A stretch of 64,000 bases of DNA from the NCBI RefSeq assembly GCF_900455735.1, contig NZ_UAUI01000028.1, positions 186,001-250,000 of the forward strand, written 5' to 3'. The position numbers and the translations under genes are program-made. Origin of the DNA: Rhodococcus wratislaviensis. Lineage in GTDB: Bacteria; Actinomycetota; Actinomycetes; Mycobacteriales; Mycobacteriaceae. How positions within the stretch are numbered: position 1 is the first letter of the stretch; each line of letters begins with the position of its first letter. The notes beneath the pieces were generated by a model, which made no database searches, was not told where the DNA came from, and saw nothing but the letters and a program-made list of their open reading frames with translations. Positions 40,846 through 51,404 of this stretch are shown one piece after another.

Positions 40846-41817
40846 ATGTTGCACCTGCGAGTGATCTGTCCGGCCGAGCGCACCGAGGACGTCCTCGGTG
40901 TGCTCGCCGCCGAACCCGGCGCCACCCACGTGGTGGTCCTGCGCGACGCTGCGATCGACCCCGCCGGTGACGCGATCCAGACCGACGTGGCCCGCGAGTC
41001 CGCGAACGACGTGATCGATGCGCTCGAGGCCCTGGGAATCGATCGCACCGGCGCGATCACGGTGGAGCCCGTCGAGACGGTGCTGTCGAAGTCCGCACAC
41101 GACGCGGAGAGGGCGGCCCCCGGTGATCCGGCGGACAGCGTCGTGTGGGAGGAACTGGTCAGCCGGACGCGCGAGGAGTCGACGCTCAACGGCACCTTCC
41201 TCGCATTCCTCACCATCGCCTGCCTGCTGGCCGCGGTGGGTGTGGTGACCGACTCGCCGATCACCGTCGTCGGGGCCATGGTGGTGGGGCCGGAGTTCGG
41301 TCCGCTCGCCGCGCTCGCCGTCGCCCTGATGCGGCGCAAGCTCAGCCTGGCCCGCCGGTCGCTGATCGCCCTGCTCTTCGGGTTCCCGTTCGCGATGGCG
41401 GCGACGCTGGTAGCGACGCTGCTGATGGAGCGGGTCGGCTGGATGGAGTTCGAGAGCATCGAGTCCCTCGACCAGGTCGATTTCATCTACCGGGTCGGAC
41501 CACTCTCACTGATCGTCGCGCTCCTCGCCGGTGCGGCAGGCATGCTCGCGCTCGTGTCCGCGAAGTCGGCGGCACTCGTCGGTGTCTTCATCTCGGTCAC
41601 CACCGTTCCCGCAGCGGGTTTCGCCGTCGTCGCGGTCACCGTGGGCGAATGGCGCGTCGCGGCGCTCGCGGCGCTGCAACTCGGTGTCAACATGGTGGGC
41701 ATCGTGGTCGCCGGCGTTCTGGTTCTGGCGCTGCGATTGCGCAGCGGCGGCGATCCGCGCCGGCTTCTCGAACAGGCGCGGAAAGAGCGCTCCCTGGCCC
41801 AGAGGCGGAGACTATGA
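40846..41817 (+). CDS. DUF389 (TIGR00341-type) membrane protein
   Basis: A 323-residue protein: a soluble N-terminal ferredoxin-like domain (about residues 1-90; MLHLRVICPAERTEDVLGVL), then a DUF389 hydrophobic domain (about 120-310) with six to seven helices, including VVTDSPITVVGAMVVGPEFG and LAALAVALMRRKLSLARRSL. DUF389 proteins are cytoplasmic membrane proteins of unknown function. The stop overlaps the start of the ATP-grasp/alpha-E gene (ATGA), so this is the first gene of a tightly packed operon. It follows aspS by 70 bp. Confidence 0.88.
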   Translation: MLHLRVICPAERTEDVLGVLAAEPGATHVVVLRDAAIDPAGDAIQTDVARESANDVIDALEALGIDRTGAITVEPVETVLSKSAHDAERAAPGDPADSVVWEELVSRTREESTLNGTFLAFLTIACLLAAVGVVTDSPITVVGAMVVGPEFGPLAALAVALMRRKLSLARRSLIALLFGFPFAMAATLVATLLMERVGWMEFESIESLDQVDFIYRVGPLSLIVALLAGAAGMLALVSAKSAALVGVFISVTTVPAAGFAVVAVTVGEWRVAALAALQLGVNMVGIVVAGVLVLALRLRSGGDPRRLLEQARKERSLAQRRRL

Positions 41818-44393
41818 CTGTCTCGCCGCACGACGGCACGGGCTACGACGAACTCTTCGGCGACGGCGGCGACATCCGGGAACCGTGGGCGGAGTTGGCC
41901 CAGGACTTCACGGGAGCCGGGCCGGACTTAGTCCGCCGCCTGCAGTCCCGCATCCGGCTTCTCGTCGACAACCACGGAATCACCTACAACCCCCTCGACG
42001 GATCGGACGCCCCGACCGCACCGCCGCGGTGGGAGATCGACGCGGTCCCGCTGATCGTCGCGGCCGAGGAGTGGGAGCAGCTCGCCGCGGGCTTCGTGCA
42101 GCGCTCCCGCCTCCTCGACGCGGTGCTCGCCGATCTGTACGGACCGATGGCGCTCGTCCGGAGCGGCGCCGTTCCGGCCCGCACGGTGTTCGGGCACCCG
42201 GGGTACGTCCGTGCGGCGCACGGCATCACGGTGCCGGGCCGCCATCAACTGTTCCTGCACGGACTCGACGTCGGTCGCGGAGCGGACGGCACGTTCCACG
42301 CGCTGCGCGACCACACGCAGTCCCCGGCGGGCGCCGGGTACGCGATGGCGGACCGCCGCGTCATCGCCCGGGCGATGCCCGGCATCTACGAGACCGTGGG
42401 CCCGCGCCCGCTGTCCTCGTTCGCCCAGTCGATGCGGCTCGCGGCGATCGACGCCGCCCCCGCGGGCACCGAGGACCCCCTGGTCGTCGTCCTCAGCCCC
42501 CGAACCCGGTCCGAGGCGGCATTCGATCAGGCGTATCTCGCGACAGTCCTCGGCTTCCCACTCGTGGAGAGCGCCGACCTGGTGGTCCGCGACGGCCACG
42601 TGTGGATGCGCTCCCTCGGCAACCTGGAACGCGTCGACGTGATCGTCCGGCGGGTGGACGCCGACCTCGCCGACCCCCTCGACCTGCGCCCCGACTCCCG
42701 GTCCGGTGTGGTCGGGCTCGTCGAGGTGCTGCGACGGGGAGCGGTGACCGTCGTCAACCCCCTCGGCACCGGAATCCTCGAGAACCCGGCCCTCACCCGG
42801 CTGCTCCCGGAACTGTGCCGTCGCCTCCTCGACGAGGACCTACTGCTGCCGTCGGTTCCGAGTTTCTGGGGAGGCGACCGGTCGGAGCTGTCCCACATCC
42901 TGGCGAACGCCCCGTCGATGGTGCTGCGCGCCGTGGACGGGGGTCCGCCGATCGTGCCCGCCGAGCTCGGTGACGCCGACCGGGACGCCCTGCTGGACCG
43001 GGTGCGGGCCGAACCCGAGCGGTGGGTCGGGCAGATCGTTCCGGACCCCTCGTATGCGCCCGCGGCCGACGGATCCGGGGAGGTCGTCCTCGCACCGGTC
43101 GGGGTGCGGCTGTTCGGTGTCGCGCAGCAGGTGGGATTCACCCCGATGGCCGGTGGACTCGGCACGTCCCTCGTTCCCGGGGCCGAGCGGGGGGACCGGC
43201 GCCACGCCGGCGCGAAGGACGTCTGGATCCGGCTGGCCCAGCGCACCGCGTCCACCGATCCGGGGGACACCGTCGACCGGGACGGGGACGCCCTGCCCAC
43301 GTATGCGGCGACGACGTCCGACCTGATGACGTCGCCCCGCGCACTGACCGAACTGTTCTGGATGGGCCGGTTCGCCGAGCGCGCCGAAGGCGCGGCACGA
43401 CTGATGATCGCCGTCGGCGAGAAGTACCGCGACTACCGCCTGCGACCGTGGCTCGCGGGCGGCGGAAGCCTCCCGATCCTGCTCGACACGGTCCTGCAGG
43501 TCGCCGACGCCGGGAACCGCCCGGAGGGGCCCGATCGCAGCGCCGAGTCCGGTTCGGATCCGGTCGCCGACCGGCTGCGGGTGCGCTCGGAGTTCCGTTC
43601 GCTGACCGTGGACCCCGACCGGGACGGGTCGCTCGCGCACGCGGTCCGCGGCGTCGAGCAGGCCGCGCGGGCCGTGCGCGGGCAACTGTCGAACGACATC
43701 TGGGCCGTCCTCAGCTCCGTCGAACGCGCGCTCGGACAGGTCGCCGCCGACACGGTCGACGACGGGTCCGTGCTGTTCGAGGCGCAGTCCGCGGTCCTCG
43801 GCGGGATGCTCGCCCTGTCGGGAGTCGCCGCGGAGTCGCTGGTCCGCGACACCGGCTGGCACGTCATGGACATCGGGAAGCGGATCGAGCGGGCATCCAC
43901 CCTGATTGCGCTGGTCGAGTCCACGCTGCGACGGAAGACGGATCCGGCGACCGAGCGGGCGGTGATCGAATCGCTTCTCGTCGCCACCGAGAGTTCGGTC
44001 GTCTACCGCCGCCGCAATCGCAGCATCCGCCCGGCGGCCGTGGCCGAATTGCTGCTGTTCGACGTGAAGAACCCGCGGTCGCTGGCGTTCCAGCTCGAGG
44101 CGCTCCGTGCGAATCTCGCCGCACTGCCGGACGCCTCGGGTGCGTCGCGCGCGGAGCGGCTCGTCGAGGACATGGTCAATACCGTGCGCCGCGTCGACCC
44201 CGTTCGACTCGAATCGGTCGACCGGAACGGGTCCCGGAAGGAGCTGGGTGAGCTGACGGTCACGATGCACGCGCTGCTGAGCGAACTGTCCGACGTGATG
44301 CTGAAAGGTCAGCTGTCCCTGCCGGGCGGCACCCAGCCGCTCTGGGGCAGCGGGACCACGTGGAGCGCCTCGCAGGGCGGGGTCCCCGCATGA
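41814..44393 (+). CDS. Circularly permuted ATP-grasp protein fused to alpha-E domain
   Basis: An 859-residue fusion. The N-terminal 480 residues are a circularly permuted type 2 ATP-grasp domain (YNPLDGSDAPTAPPRWEIDA; PGIYETVGPRPLSSF; RRGAVTVVNPLGTGILENPA; GPPIVPAEL). The C-terminal 330 residues are an alpha-E (DUF403) all-helical domain (PRALTELFWMGRFAERAEGA; LVRDTGWHVMDIGKRIERAS; IRPAAVAELLLFDVKNPRSL). In many bacteria these are separate genes next to a transglutaminase. Fusion into one chain, as here and in mycobacterial Rv2567-type proteins, indicates a stable complex. They are thought to make a peptide-like linkage, product unknown. It has 4-bp overlaps with the genes on both sides. Confidence 0.92.
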   Translation: MTVSPHDGTGYDELFGDGGDIREPWAELAQDFTGAGPDLVRRLQSRIRLLVDNHGITYNPLDGSDAPTAPPRWEIDAVPLIVAAEEWEQLAAGFVQRSRLLDAVLADLYGPMALVRSGAVPARTVFGHPGYVRAAHGITVPGRHQLFLHGLDVGRGADGTFHALRDHTQSPAGAGYAMADRRVIARAMPGIYETVGPRPLSSFAQSMRLAAIDAAPAGTEDPLVVVLSPRTRSEAAFDQAYLATVLGFPLVESADLVVRDGHVWMRSLGNLERVDVIVRRVDADLADPLDLRPDSRSGVVGLVEVLRRGAVTVVNPLGTGILENPALTRLLPELCRRLLDEDLLLPSVPSFWGGDRSELSHILANAPSMVLRAVDGGPPIVPAELGDADRDALLDRVRAEPERWVGQIVPDPSYAPAADGSGEVVLAPVGVRLFGVAQQVGFTPMAGGLGTSLVPGAERGDRRHAGAKDVWIRLAQRTASTDPGDTVDRDGDALPTYAATTSDLMTSPRALTELFWMGRFAERAEGAARLMIAVGEKYRDYRLRPWLAGGGSLPILLDTVLQVADAGNRPEGPDRSAESGSDPVADRLRVRSEFRSLTVDPDRDGSLAHAVRGVEQAARAVRGQLSNDIWAVLSSVERALGQVAADTVDDGSVLFEAQSAVLGGMLALSGVAAESLVRDTGWHVMDIGKRIERASTLIALVESTLRRKTDPATERAVIESLLVATESSVVYRRRNRSIRPAAVAELLLFDVKNPRSLAFQLEALRANLAALPDASGASRAERLVEDMVNTVRRVDPVRLESVDRNGSRKELGELTVTMHALLSELSDVMLKGQLSLPGGTQPLWGSGTTWSASQGGVPA

Positions 44394-45340
44394 CCGACGT
44401 GTCGCCCCGCACGGACGAGGCCGCGGAACGGCCGGTGCTGCGCCGATACAAGATCACCCACCGCACCACGTACACGTACTCGGGGCCGGTCTCCTCGTCG
44501 TACGGCCGGGGTTACCTCCTGCCACGCGACACCGACGAACAGCGGTGTGTGAGTTCCGTCGTCGACATCTCGCCGATGCCCGCGGACCGTTCCACCGGGT
44601 CCGACGTGTACGGCAACCGGGACCTCTACTTCCAGGTGAGCGCGCCGCACGAGGAACTGGTCGTCGCGGCCGAATCCGAGATCGAGGTCTACGGGCCCGA
44701 CAAGACCAGGCTCGCCGCCGCACCGGCGAACGCGCCGTGGGAGTTGTCCCGCCCCGTGGGCACGGAGGGGGCGATGGCGCAGGAGTTCGTGCTGGACCTC
44801 GCACCCCCCGAGATCAGCGACGCGGTCCGCGAGTACGCGGCGCCGAGTTTCCCGCCGGAACGGCCCCTCGTCGACGCGGTGGTCGATCTCACCACCCGCA
44901 TCCACCGCGACTTCCAGTACAAGTCGGGGTCGACGTCGATCTCCACCCGTGTCGCGGAGGTACTGGAGAAGCGGTCGGGCGTGTGCCAGGACTTCGCCCG
45001 GCTCGCCATCGCCTGCCTGCGGTCGCGCGGACTCGCGGCCCGGTACGTGTCCGGCTATCTGGCGACGCAGCCGCCGCCCGGCAAGGAACGGATGATCGGC
45101 GTCGACGCGACGCACGCCTGGGCGGCCGTGTGGATGCCGGGGGACCGGTGGCTCGCCTTCGACCCCACCAACGACCAGCTCGCCGACGAGCGGTACACCG
45201 TGGTCGCGTGGGGCCGGGACTACGCTGACGTGCCGCCGCTGCGGGGTGTCATATACACAGAGGCACGAAACAGCACCATTGCGGTGTCGGTTGACGTGGC
45301 GCCGATCGAAGTGCTCGCGCCGGATCAGCCGAAATGCTGA
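44390..45340 (+). CDS. Transglutaminase-like cysteine protease family protein
   Basis: A 316-residue protein with an N-terminal beta domain (about residues 10-110; YKITHRTTYTYSGPVSSSYG, SDVYGNRDLYFQV) and a transglutaminase core. The catalytic triad is intact: Cys in RSGVCQDFARLAIA near 200, His in GVDATHAWAAVW near 243, Asp in AFDPTNDQ near 260. It is the usual third partner of the ATP-grasp/alpha-E pair, overlapping its gene by 4 bp. It may act as an amide-forming or amide-cleaving enzyme in the same pathway. No signal peptide is seen, so it acts in the cytoplasm. Confidence 0.92.
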   Translation: MTDVSPRTDEAAERPVLRRYKITHRTTYTYSGPVSSSYGRGYLLPRDTDEQRCVSSVVDISPMPADRSTGSDVYGNRDLYFQVSAPHEELVVAAESEIEVYGPDKTRLAAAPANAPWELSRPVGTEGAMAQEFVLDLAPPEISDAVREYAAPSFPPERPLVDAVVDLTTRIHRDFQYKSGSTSISTRVAEVLEKRSGVCQDFARLAIACLRSRGLAARYVSGYLATQPPPGKERMIGVDATHAWAAVWMPGDRWLAFDPTNDQLADERYTVVAWGRDYADVPPLRGVIYTEARNSTIAVSVDVAPIEVLAPDQPKC

Positions 45341-45405
45341 AATTCATCGGGGCTTCCGGTGGAGGACTCGATGATCCGTGTCACTAGCAGGTAGGTTGGT
45401 CGGCG

Positions 45406-46581
45406 ATGACTGCAATACTGGCAGACCCCGTTTCAGAGGTAGTTGCCGCAGCCGAGAAGCTGCTCACCCGTCGCACAGGGGCACCCGTGACACTGGTGGA
45501 TCCCGTGGATCTCGGCGGTAGTGGCCGCACCATCGTGCTCCGTGTGCGCGTGGCGGAGAATCCGTTCTCCCTCCCGCGGACGTTGGTGATCAAGCAGGTC
45601 CGTGAGGAGTCCGGGGTCTCCGGCGCGCGGGCCGTCGATCCCGACGATCTCGCCGGCGACAGCCGCAGCGCCTTCCTCCGGGAGGCCGTCTCGTACCAGT
45701 TCGCCACGGCGCTGGCGACGGACAGCCGCCCTGGAGCCGAACTGCTCGCATCCGACCTCGACGCCCGGCTCCTCGTGCTCAGCGACCTGGGGGACGCCAC
45801 CCCGATCAGCGCCCTGCTCGAGCACTCCGACTCCGACACCGTCACCAACACCCTGATGGCCATGGCCCAGGCGCTCGGCCGCATGCACGCGGCCACCGTG
45901 GGCCGCGAGGAGGACTTCACCGCGCTGCTGCGCCGCGCCGAGGTCGCGCACTGCGACGACACCGTCGCCGAGCAGGTGGAGCGGGCCGTTCCCGCCGTGC
46001 CCCGCCTGCTGTCCGACATCCTCCGCGTCGATGTCTCGCCGGACCTGACCGATCAGGTGGCCCGTGCCGCGAAGCTGTTCGAGAGCGGCCGGTTCCGGGC
46101 GTTCAGCCCGTCCGACCTGTGCCCCGACAACATCATCGTCAACGACGAGGGGGTGCGGTTCCTCGACTACGAGTGGGGCGGCTTCCGCGACGCCATGCTC
46201 GACATCGCGTACGCCCTGGTCTCGTTCCCCGGCTGCCTGTGCAGCATCGAACTGTCCGAGGACCGGACACAGGCGATGATCGAGGCCTGGCGCGCGGAGG
46301 TCGTGGGGATGTGGCCCGCGCTCGCCGACGACAACGTGCTCGCTGCCCGCATGGTCGAGGCGCAGCTGATCTGGGTGTGGCTCAGCACCTACCTGTTCCT
46401 GCCGGAGAACCACACGCGCATCGCCGCCGTCCGCGAGCATCACCTGTCCGTGCCGCGGTCCGAGGCGCTCACCCAGCGCTGGGACAAGCTGGCCCGCTCG
46501 GCCGATCACGCCGGGAACACGGTGGTCGCCCACCATGCCCGCGTCATCGCCGACAAGATCCGGGGACTGTCCGTCGGCTGA
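45406..46581 (+). CDS. Phosphotransferase (kinase-like, APH fold) family protein
   Basis: A 391-residue protein with the aminoglycoside-phosphotransferase-like kinase fold. An N-terminal lobe with the ATP-binding Lys (RTLVIKQVREE) near residue 66 leads to the catalytic loop SPSDLCPDNIIVNDEG (Asp and Asn) near 237. The metal motif FLDYEWGGFRDAMLDIAY follows near 254. The HGD of typical APH enzymes is replaced by SPSDLCPDN, so it is an outlying member. The substrate is unknown; antibiotic resistance should not be assumed. It lies between the transglutaminase and rarA genes on the same strand. Confidence 0.82.
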   Translation: MTAILADPVSEVVAAAEKLLTRRTGAPVTLVDPVDLGGSGRTIVLRVRVAENPFSLPRTLVIKQVREESGVSGARAVDPDDLAGDSRSAFLREAVSYQFATALATDSRPGAELLASDLDARLLVLSDLGDATPISALLEHSDSDTVTNTLMAMAQALGRMHAATVGREEDFTALLRRAEVAHCDDTVAEQVERAVPAVPRLLSDILRVDVSPDLTDQVARAAKLFESGRFRAFSPSDLCPDNIIVNDEGVRFLDYEWGGFRDAMLDIAYALVSFPGCLCSIELSEDRTQAMIEAWRAEVVGMWPALADDNVLAARMVEAQLIWVWLSTYLFLPENHTRIAAVREHHLSVPRSEALTQRWDKLARSADHAGNTVVAHHARVIADKIRGLSVG

Positions 46582-46635
46582 CCCGCGGTCCGGCCGGACT
46601 GGGTCGGACGGTGCGGTTCCAGTAGCGTCGAACTT

Positions 46636-48069
46636 GTGAGCGATCTTTTCGGTTCGGATGTCGGCGAGGACGAGTCGGCAGGCCTGTTCGAGACGGCGCA
46701 GCCCGACGAGGCGGCGATCCCGCGATCGGTTCCCGGTCCCGTGTCGGTCGACCACCACGCACCGCTGGCCGTGCGCATGCGTCCCCGCACGCTCGGTGAG
46801 GTGGTCGGGCAGCAGCATCTTCTCGGCCCCGGTGCGCCGCTGCGGCGCCTCGTGGAGGGGTCGGGGGCCGCGTCCGTCCTCCTGTACGGTCCGCCCGGCA
46901 CCGGCAAGACCACGCTGGCGTCGCTGATCTCGGGGGCCACCGGCCGCCGCTTCGAGGCACTGTCCGCGCTGTCCGCCGGGGTGAAGGAAGTGCGAGGCGT
47001 CATCGAACTGGCACGCCGGCGGCTCCTCGCGGGCGAGCAGACGGTGCTGTTCATCGACGAGGTGCACCGCTTCTCCAAGACCCAGCAGGACGCCCTGCTG
47101 GCGGCGGTGGAGAACCGGATAGTGCTGCTCGTGGCGGCCACCACCGAGAACCCCTCGTTCTCCGTGGTCTCCCCGCTGCTGTCCCGCTCACTCGTCTTGC
47201 AACTGCAGTCGCTGACGGCGGACGACATCGAGAACCTCCTGGAGCGGGCGCGCACCGACGAGCGGGGTCTCGGCGGGGAGATCGAGATCGCGGGTGACGC
47301 GATGGACCATCTGGTGCGCCTCGCCGCCGGCGACGCCCGGCGGGCGCTCACCGCGCTCGAGGCGGCGGCGGGCGCGGCGCTCGACCAGGCCGGTGACGCG
47401 GACCGTCCGGTGCTGCTGGACCTCGCGACGGTGGAGGCGAGCGTCGACAAGGCGGCCGTCCGCTACGACCGCGACGGCGACCAGCACTACGACGTGATCA
47501 GCGCCTTCATCAAATCGATCCGCGGTTCCGACGTCGACGCCGCCCTGCACTACCTGGCGCGGATGCTGACGGCGGGCGAGGACCCCCGCTTCATCGCGAG
47601 GCGGCTGGTGGTCCACGCCAGCGAGGACATCGGAATGGCCGACCCCACCGCGCTGCAGACCGCGACCGCCGCCGCGCAGGCGGTGCAGTTGATCGGTATG
47701 CCCGAGGCCCGCCTCGCCCTCGCCCAGGCCACGATCCACCTCGCGACGGCTCCCAAGTCGGGGGCCGTCATCGCCGCGCTCGGCGCCGCGATGGCGGACG
47801 TCGCGGCCGGACACGCCGGGCTCGTCCCGCCGCATCTGCGCGACGGCCACTACGCGGGGGCGGCGAAGCTCGGCAATGCCGTCGGCTACCGCTATCCCCA
47901 CGATCATCCCGACGGGGTACTGGCGCAGCAGTATCCGCCGGACGAGCTGGTCGGTGTCGACTACTACCAGCCCACCACTCACGGCGGTGAGCGGGACATC
48001 GCGGGGCGCGTGGACAAATTGCGCGCCATCGTCCGCGGCACGAACCGTCAGGGTGGCCGGTTAAGCTGA
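46636..48069 (+). CDS. rarA: Replication-associated recombination protein A (MgsA/RarA AAA+ ATPase)
   Basis: A 477-residue AAA+ ATPase acting at stalled replication forks. Walker [13 protein letters not shown] is near residue 79, Walker [20 protein letters not shown] near 138, sensor [10 protein letters not shown] near 173 and the arginine-finger region [14 protein letters not shown] near 185. The C-terminal tetramerisation domain ([34 protein letters not shown]) ends with the conserved HYAGAAKLG near 412 and [12 protein letters not shown] near 438. The leading 40 residues are a variable acidic tail. It starts at GTG 46636. It is immediately upstream of alaS. Confidence 0.95.
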   Translation: MSDLFGSDVGEDESAGLFETAQPDEAAIPRSVPGPVSVDHHAPLAVRMRPRTLGEVVGQQHLLGPGAPLRRLVEGSGAASVLLYGPPGTGKTTLASLISGATGRRFEALSALSAGVKEVRGVIELARRRLLAGEQTVLFIDEVHRFSKTQQDALLAAVENRIVLLVAATTENPSFSVVSPLLSRSLVLQLQSLTADDIENLLERARTDERGLGGEIEIAGDAMDHLVRLAAGDARRALTALEAAAGAALDQAGDADRPVLLDLATVEASVDKAAVRYDRDGDQHYDVISAFIKSIRGSDVDAALHYLARMLTAGEDPRFIARRLVVHASEDIGMADPTALQTATAAAQAVQLIGMPEARLALAQATIHLATAPKSGAVIAALGAAMADVAAGHAGLVPPHLRDGHYAGAAKLGNAVGYRYPHDHPDGVLAQQYPPDELVGVDYYQPTTHGGERDIAGRVDKLRAIVRGTNRQGGRLS

Positions 48070-48192
48070 ATGTTGCCGAACCGCCGGGCGTGCCCGGCTG
48101 CCCGGCGACCGCACCCCAGCGGCTGGACCCCCGGTTCGACCCTGTAGTTCGACCCATCGTTGCCCTCGAGACAGACAATAAGGATCACTGAC

Positions 48193-50865
48193 GTGCAGAC
48201 CCACGAGATTCGCCGGCGCTTCCTCGACCATTTCGTCAAGGCAGGCCACACCGAGGTACCCAGCGCCTCGCTGATTCTCGACGATCCGAACCTGCTGTTC
48301 GTCAACGCCGGGATGGTGCAGTTCGTGCCGTTCTTCCTCGGCCAGCAGACGCCGCCGTACCCGAGGGCAACCAGTGTCCAGAAGTGCGTGCGCACCCTCG
48401 ACATCGAGAATGTGGGCATTACCACACGGCACAACACGTTCTTCCAGATGGCCGGCAACTTCTCGTTCGGTGACTACTTCAAGCACGACGCGATCAAGCA
48501 TGCGTGGTCGCTGCTGACTTCGAGCGTCGACGACGGGGGTTACGGCTTCGATCCCGAGCGCATCTGGGTAACGGTCTACCTCGACGACGACGAGGCCCGC
48601 GACATCTGGCGCGACGAGGTCGGCGTTCCCGAATCGCGCATCCAGCGCCGCGGCATGGCCGACAACTACTGGTCCATGGGCATCCCCGGACCCTGCGGCC
48701 CGTGCTCGGAGATCTACTACGACCGCGGTCCCGAGTACGGCAAGGAAGGCGGCCCGGAGGCCGACGAGGACCGCTACATCGAGATCTGGAATCTCGTGTT
48801 CATGCAGAACGAGCGCGGCCTCGGCATCAGCAAGGACAACTTCGAGATCCTCGGACCGCTGCCGAAGAAGAACATCGACACCGGCATGGGCGTCGAACGT
48901 GTCGCGTTCCTGCTCCAGGGCGTCGACAACGTGTACGAGACCGACCTCGTGCGCCCGGTCATCGCGAAGGCCGAGGAACTGTCGGGGCGCAAGTACGGCG
49001 CCGACCACGACGACGACGTGCGCTTCCGGGTGATCGCCGACCACGCGCGCACCGCCGCGATGCTCATCGCCGACGGCGTGAACCCCGGTAACGACGGCCG
49101 CGGCTACGTCCTGCGCCGCCTGCTGCGGCGCATCGTCCGGTCCGCGAAGCTGCTCGGCGCCGACAAGCCCAGCATGCGCGAGTTCATCACCGTCGTCCGC
49201 GACACGATGGCGCCGTCGTACCCCGTCCTCGACACCGACTTCGGCCGCATCGAGACGGTCGCGGTGGGGGAGGAGACTGCGTTCCTCAAGACCCTCACGT
49301 CCGGCTCGAAGCTGTTCGAAGGGGCCGCCGAGTCGGTGAAGGCGTCCGGCAAGTCGACGATCGGCGGCGACCAGGCGTTCGCGCTCCACGACACGTACGG
49401 CTTCCCGATCGACCTGACCCTGGAGATGGCGGCCGAGGCGGGCCTGACCGTCGACGAGGAGGGTTTCCGCACGCTGATGGCGGAACAGCGGCAGCGCGCG
49501 AAGGACGACGCCCAGGCCCGTAAGCACGCGCACGCCGACCTGACCGTCTACAAGGAACTCCTCGACCGCGGACCCACCGAGTTCACCGGGTTCCACGAGT
49601 TGGTTTCCGAGACACACGTTCTCGCGCTGATCTCGCAGGGGCAGCGGGTCCCCGTCGCGACGGTGGGCCAGGACGTCGAGGTCATCCTCGACCGCAGCCC
49701 CCTGTACGCGGAGGCGGGTGGCCAGATCGCCGACCTCGGTACCCTCACCGGCCCAGGACTGCGGGTGAAGGTCAACGACGTCCAGAAGATCGCCAAGAAG
49801 CTGTGGGTCCACAAGGTGACCGTGCAGGAGGGGCAGATCACCGAGGGTGACGTCGTGCTCGCGCAGGTCGACGCCGCGTGGCGCAAGGGTGCCACCCAGG
49901 GGCACTCCGGCACGCACATGGTGCACGCCGCGCTGCGACAGGTGCTCGGCCCCAACGCGGTTCAGGCCGGCTCGCTGAACAAGCCGGGCTATCTGCGTTT
50001 CGACTTCTCCTGGCAGGGTGCGCTGACGGAAGCACAGAAACAGGACATCGAGGTCGTCACGAACGAGGCGGTGGCCGCCGACTACTCGGTGAACACGTTC
50101 GTCACCGACCTCGACAAGGCGAAGTCGATGGGCGCGATGGCGCTGTTCGGCGAGAACTACGGCGACGAGGTGCGGGTCGTCGAAATCGGCGGACCGTTCT
50201 CGATGGAGTTGTGTGGTGGAACTCACGTGGGCAGCTCCTCACAGATCGGCAACGTCACACTGCTCGGTGAGCAGTCCGTCGGTTCCGGTGTGCGCCGCGT
50301 CGAGGCGTACGTCGGGCTCGATTCGTACCGCTACCTGGCGAAGGAACGCGCGCTCCTCGCGGGTCTGTCGTCGTCGCTGAAGGTGCCCTCGGAAGAAGTG
50401 CCTGCCCGCGTCGAGGCACTGGTGGAGCGACTTCGGGTGGCGGAGAAGGAACTCGAGCAGACCCGCGCCCAGGCGGTCCTCGCCGCGGCGGGCACGTTCG
50501 TCGACAAGGCGCAGCGGGTCGGGCCGGTGCTGCTGGTCGCGGACTCCGCCCCGGCCGGTGTCGGCGGCAACGACCTGCGTGGGCTCGTCACGGACATCCG
50601 CGGCCGCTTCGGCACGCAGCCCGCCGTGGTCGTGCTGCTCGGCGACGTCGACGGCAAGGTTCCGTTCGTGGTGGCCGTGAACAAGGCGGCCCAGGACCTC
50701 GGCCTGGCGGCCGGCGACCTCGTGAAGGGATTCGGTCCCAAGATCGGCGGCCGCGGAGGCGGAAAGGCCGACATGGCACAGGGTTCCGGTTCGGACACCA
50801 GCGGAATCGCGGCCGCCCTCGACGCTGTCCGGGGACAAGTGGCGGACAAGGTGGGGAGCCAGTAG
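48193..50865 (+). CDS. alaS: Alanine-tRNA ligase
   Basis: An 890-residue class II synthetase that charges tRNA-Ala. The catalytic N-terminal domain has [18 protein letters not shown] and [16 protein letters not shown], with [13 protein letters not shown] and [18 protein letters not shown]. The editing domain has the zinc site [11 protein letters not shown] near 570 and [10 protein letters not shown] near 675, and the C-Ala region ends at [15 protein letters not shown]. The GTG at 48193 follows AAGGAT at a good spacing; the frame is open another 11 codons upstream but without a ribosome site. Key editing and aminoacylation residues appear intact. It starts the alaS-ruvX-mltG-aroE run, genes separated by 2 bp or overlapping. 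Confidence 0.97.
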   Translation: MQTHEIRRRFLDHFVKAGHTEVPSASLILDDPNLLFVNAGMVQFVPFFLGQQTPPYPRATSVQKCVRTLDIENVGITTRHNTFFQMAGNFSFGDYFKHDAIKHAWSLLTSSVDDGGYGFDPERIWVTVYLDDDEARDIWRDEVGVPESRIQRRGMADNYWSMGIPGPCGPCSEIYYDRGPEYGKEGGPEADEDRYIEIWNLVFMQNERGLGISKDNFEILGPLPKKNIDTGMGVERVAFLLQGVDNVYETDLVRPVIAKAEELSGRKYGADHDDDVRFRVIADHARTAAMLIADGVNPGNDGRGYVLRRLLRRIVRSAKLLGADKPSMREFITVVRDTMAPSYPVLDTDFGRIETVAVGEETAFLKTLTSGSKLFEGAAESVKASGKSTIGGDQAFALHDTYGFPIDLTLEMAAEAGLTVDEEGFRTLMAEQRQRAKDDAQARKHAHADLTVYKELLDRGPTEFTGFHELVSETHVLALISQGQRVPVATVGQDVEVILDRSPLYAEAGGQIADLGTLTGPGLRVKVNDVQKIAKKLWVHKVTVQEGQITEGDVVLAQVDAAWRKGATQGHSGTHMVHAALRQVLGPNAVQAGSLNKPGYLRFDFSWQGALTEAQKQDIEVVTNEAVAADYSVNTFVTDLDKAKSMGAMALFGENYGDEVRVVEIGGPFSMELCGGTHVGSSSQIGNVTLLGEQSVGSGVRRVEAYVGLDSYRYLAKERALLAGLSSSLKVPSEEVPARVEALVERLRVAEKELEQTRAQAVLAAAGTFVDKAQRVGPVLLVADSAPAGVGGNDLRGLVTDIRGRFGTQPAVVVLLGDVDGKVPFVVAVNKAAQDLGLAAGDLVKGFGPKIGGRGGGKADMAQGSGSDTSGIAAALDAVRGQVADKVGSQ

Positions 50866-50867
50866 CG

Positions 50868-51404
50868 GTGGATCACGCGGAACAGGGTCCGGATCGACCG
50901 GGAGTCGACGACCCTGGGCGTGGTCGGCGCATCGGTATCGATGTGGGCAGCGTCCGGATCGGCGTCGCGTCGAGCGACCCCGACGGGATCCTCGCCACCC
51001 CCGTGGAGACGGTGCCCCGGTCCAAGGAACGGGGACCCGACGCGCCGGATATCCGGCGCATTGCCGACATTGTCGAGGAATACGAGGCCGTGGAGGTTAT
51101 CGTCGGTCTGCCGCAGACCTTGCGGGGTGAACGGGGGAAGGCCGCCTCGATCGCTACTGTGTTCGCGAAGCGATTGCGAAGGAAGGTCGACCCGATACCG
51201 GTGCGGATGGCGGACGAGCGTCTGACGACCGTCACTGCCGCGCGGGCGCTTCGCGAGAGCGGTGTCAGTGCGAGGGGCCAGCGTCCTGTGATCGACCAGG
51301 CTGCGGCGGTGGCGATCTTGCAGGGATGGTTGGACGAGCGGAGCAGGTCGGTGAATGCAGGGGATTCAGGTGGGGACGTGCAGCTACCGGAGGGGGGCCA
51401 GTGA
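50868..51404 (+). CDS. ruvX: Putative pre-16S rRNA nuclease / Holliday junction resolvase RuvX
   Basis: A 178-residue RNase H-fold protein of the YqgF family. The catalytic-type motifs [20 protein letters not shown] near residue 20, [19 protein letters not shown] near 77 and [13 protein letters not shown] near 113 match, with a terminal [13 protein letters not shown]. Homologues process the 5' end of 16S rRNA; the older name is RuvX. It has an N-terminal extension of about 18 residues compared with the short bacterial forms. It starts at GTG 50868, 2 bp after the alaS stop, and its TGA overlaps the GTG start of mltG. Confidence 0.92.
   Translation: MDHAEQGPDRPGVDDPGRGRRIGIDVGSVRIGVASSDPDGILATPVETVPRSKERGPDAPDIRRIADIVEEYEAVEVIVGLPQTLRGERGKAASIATVFAKRLRRKVDPIPVRMADERLTTVTAARALRESGVSARGQRPVIDQAAAVAILQGWLDERSRSVNAGDSGGDVQLPEGGQ

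Noticed and set aside
41145-41813. N-terminal extension of the ATP-grasp/alpha-E ORF
   Set aside because: This 223-codon stretch overlaps the DUF389 gene in another frame and is arginine-rich shadow; the ATG at 41814 with GGCGGAG before it is the real start.
45406-46581. The APH-fold protein as an aminoglycoside resistance enzyme
   Set aside because: The catalytic loop is divergent and it sits in a conserved housekeeping neighbourhood; fold similarity alone does not support resistance.
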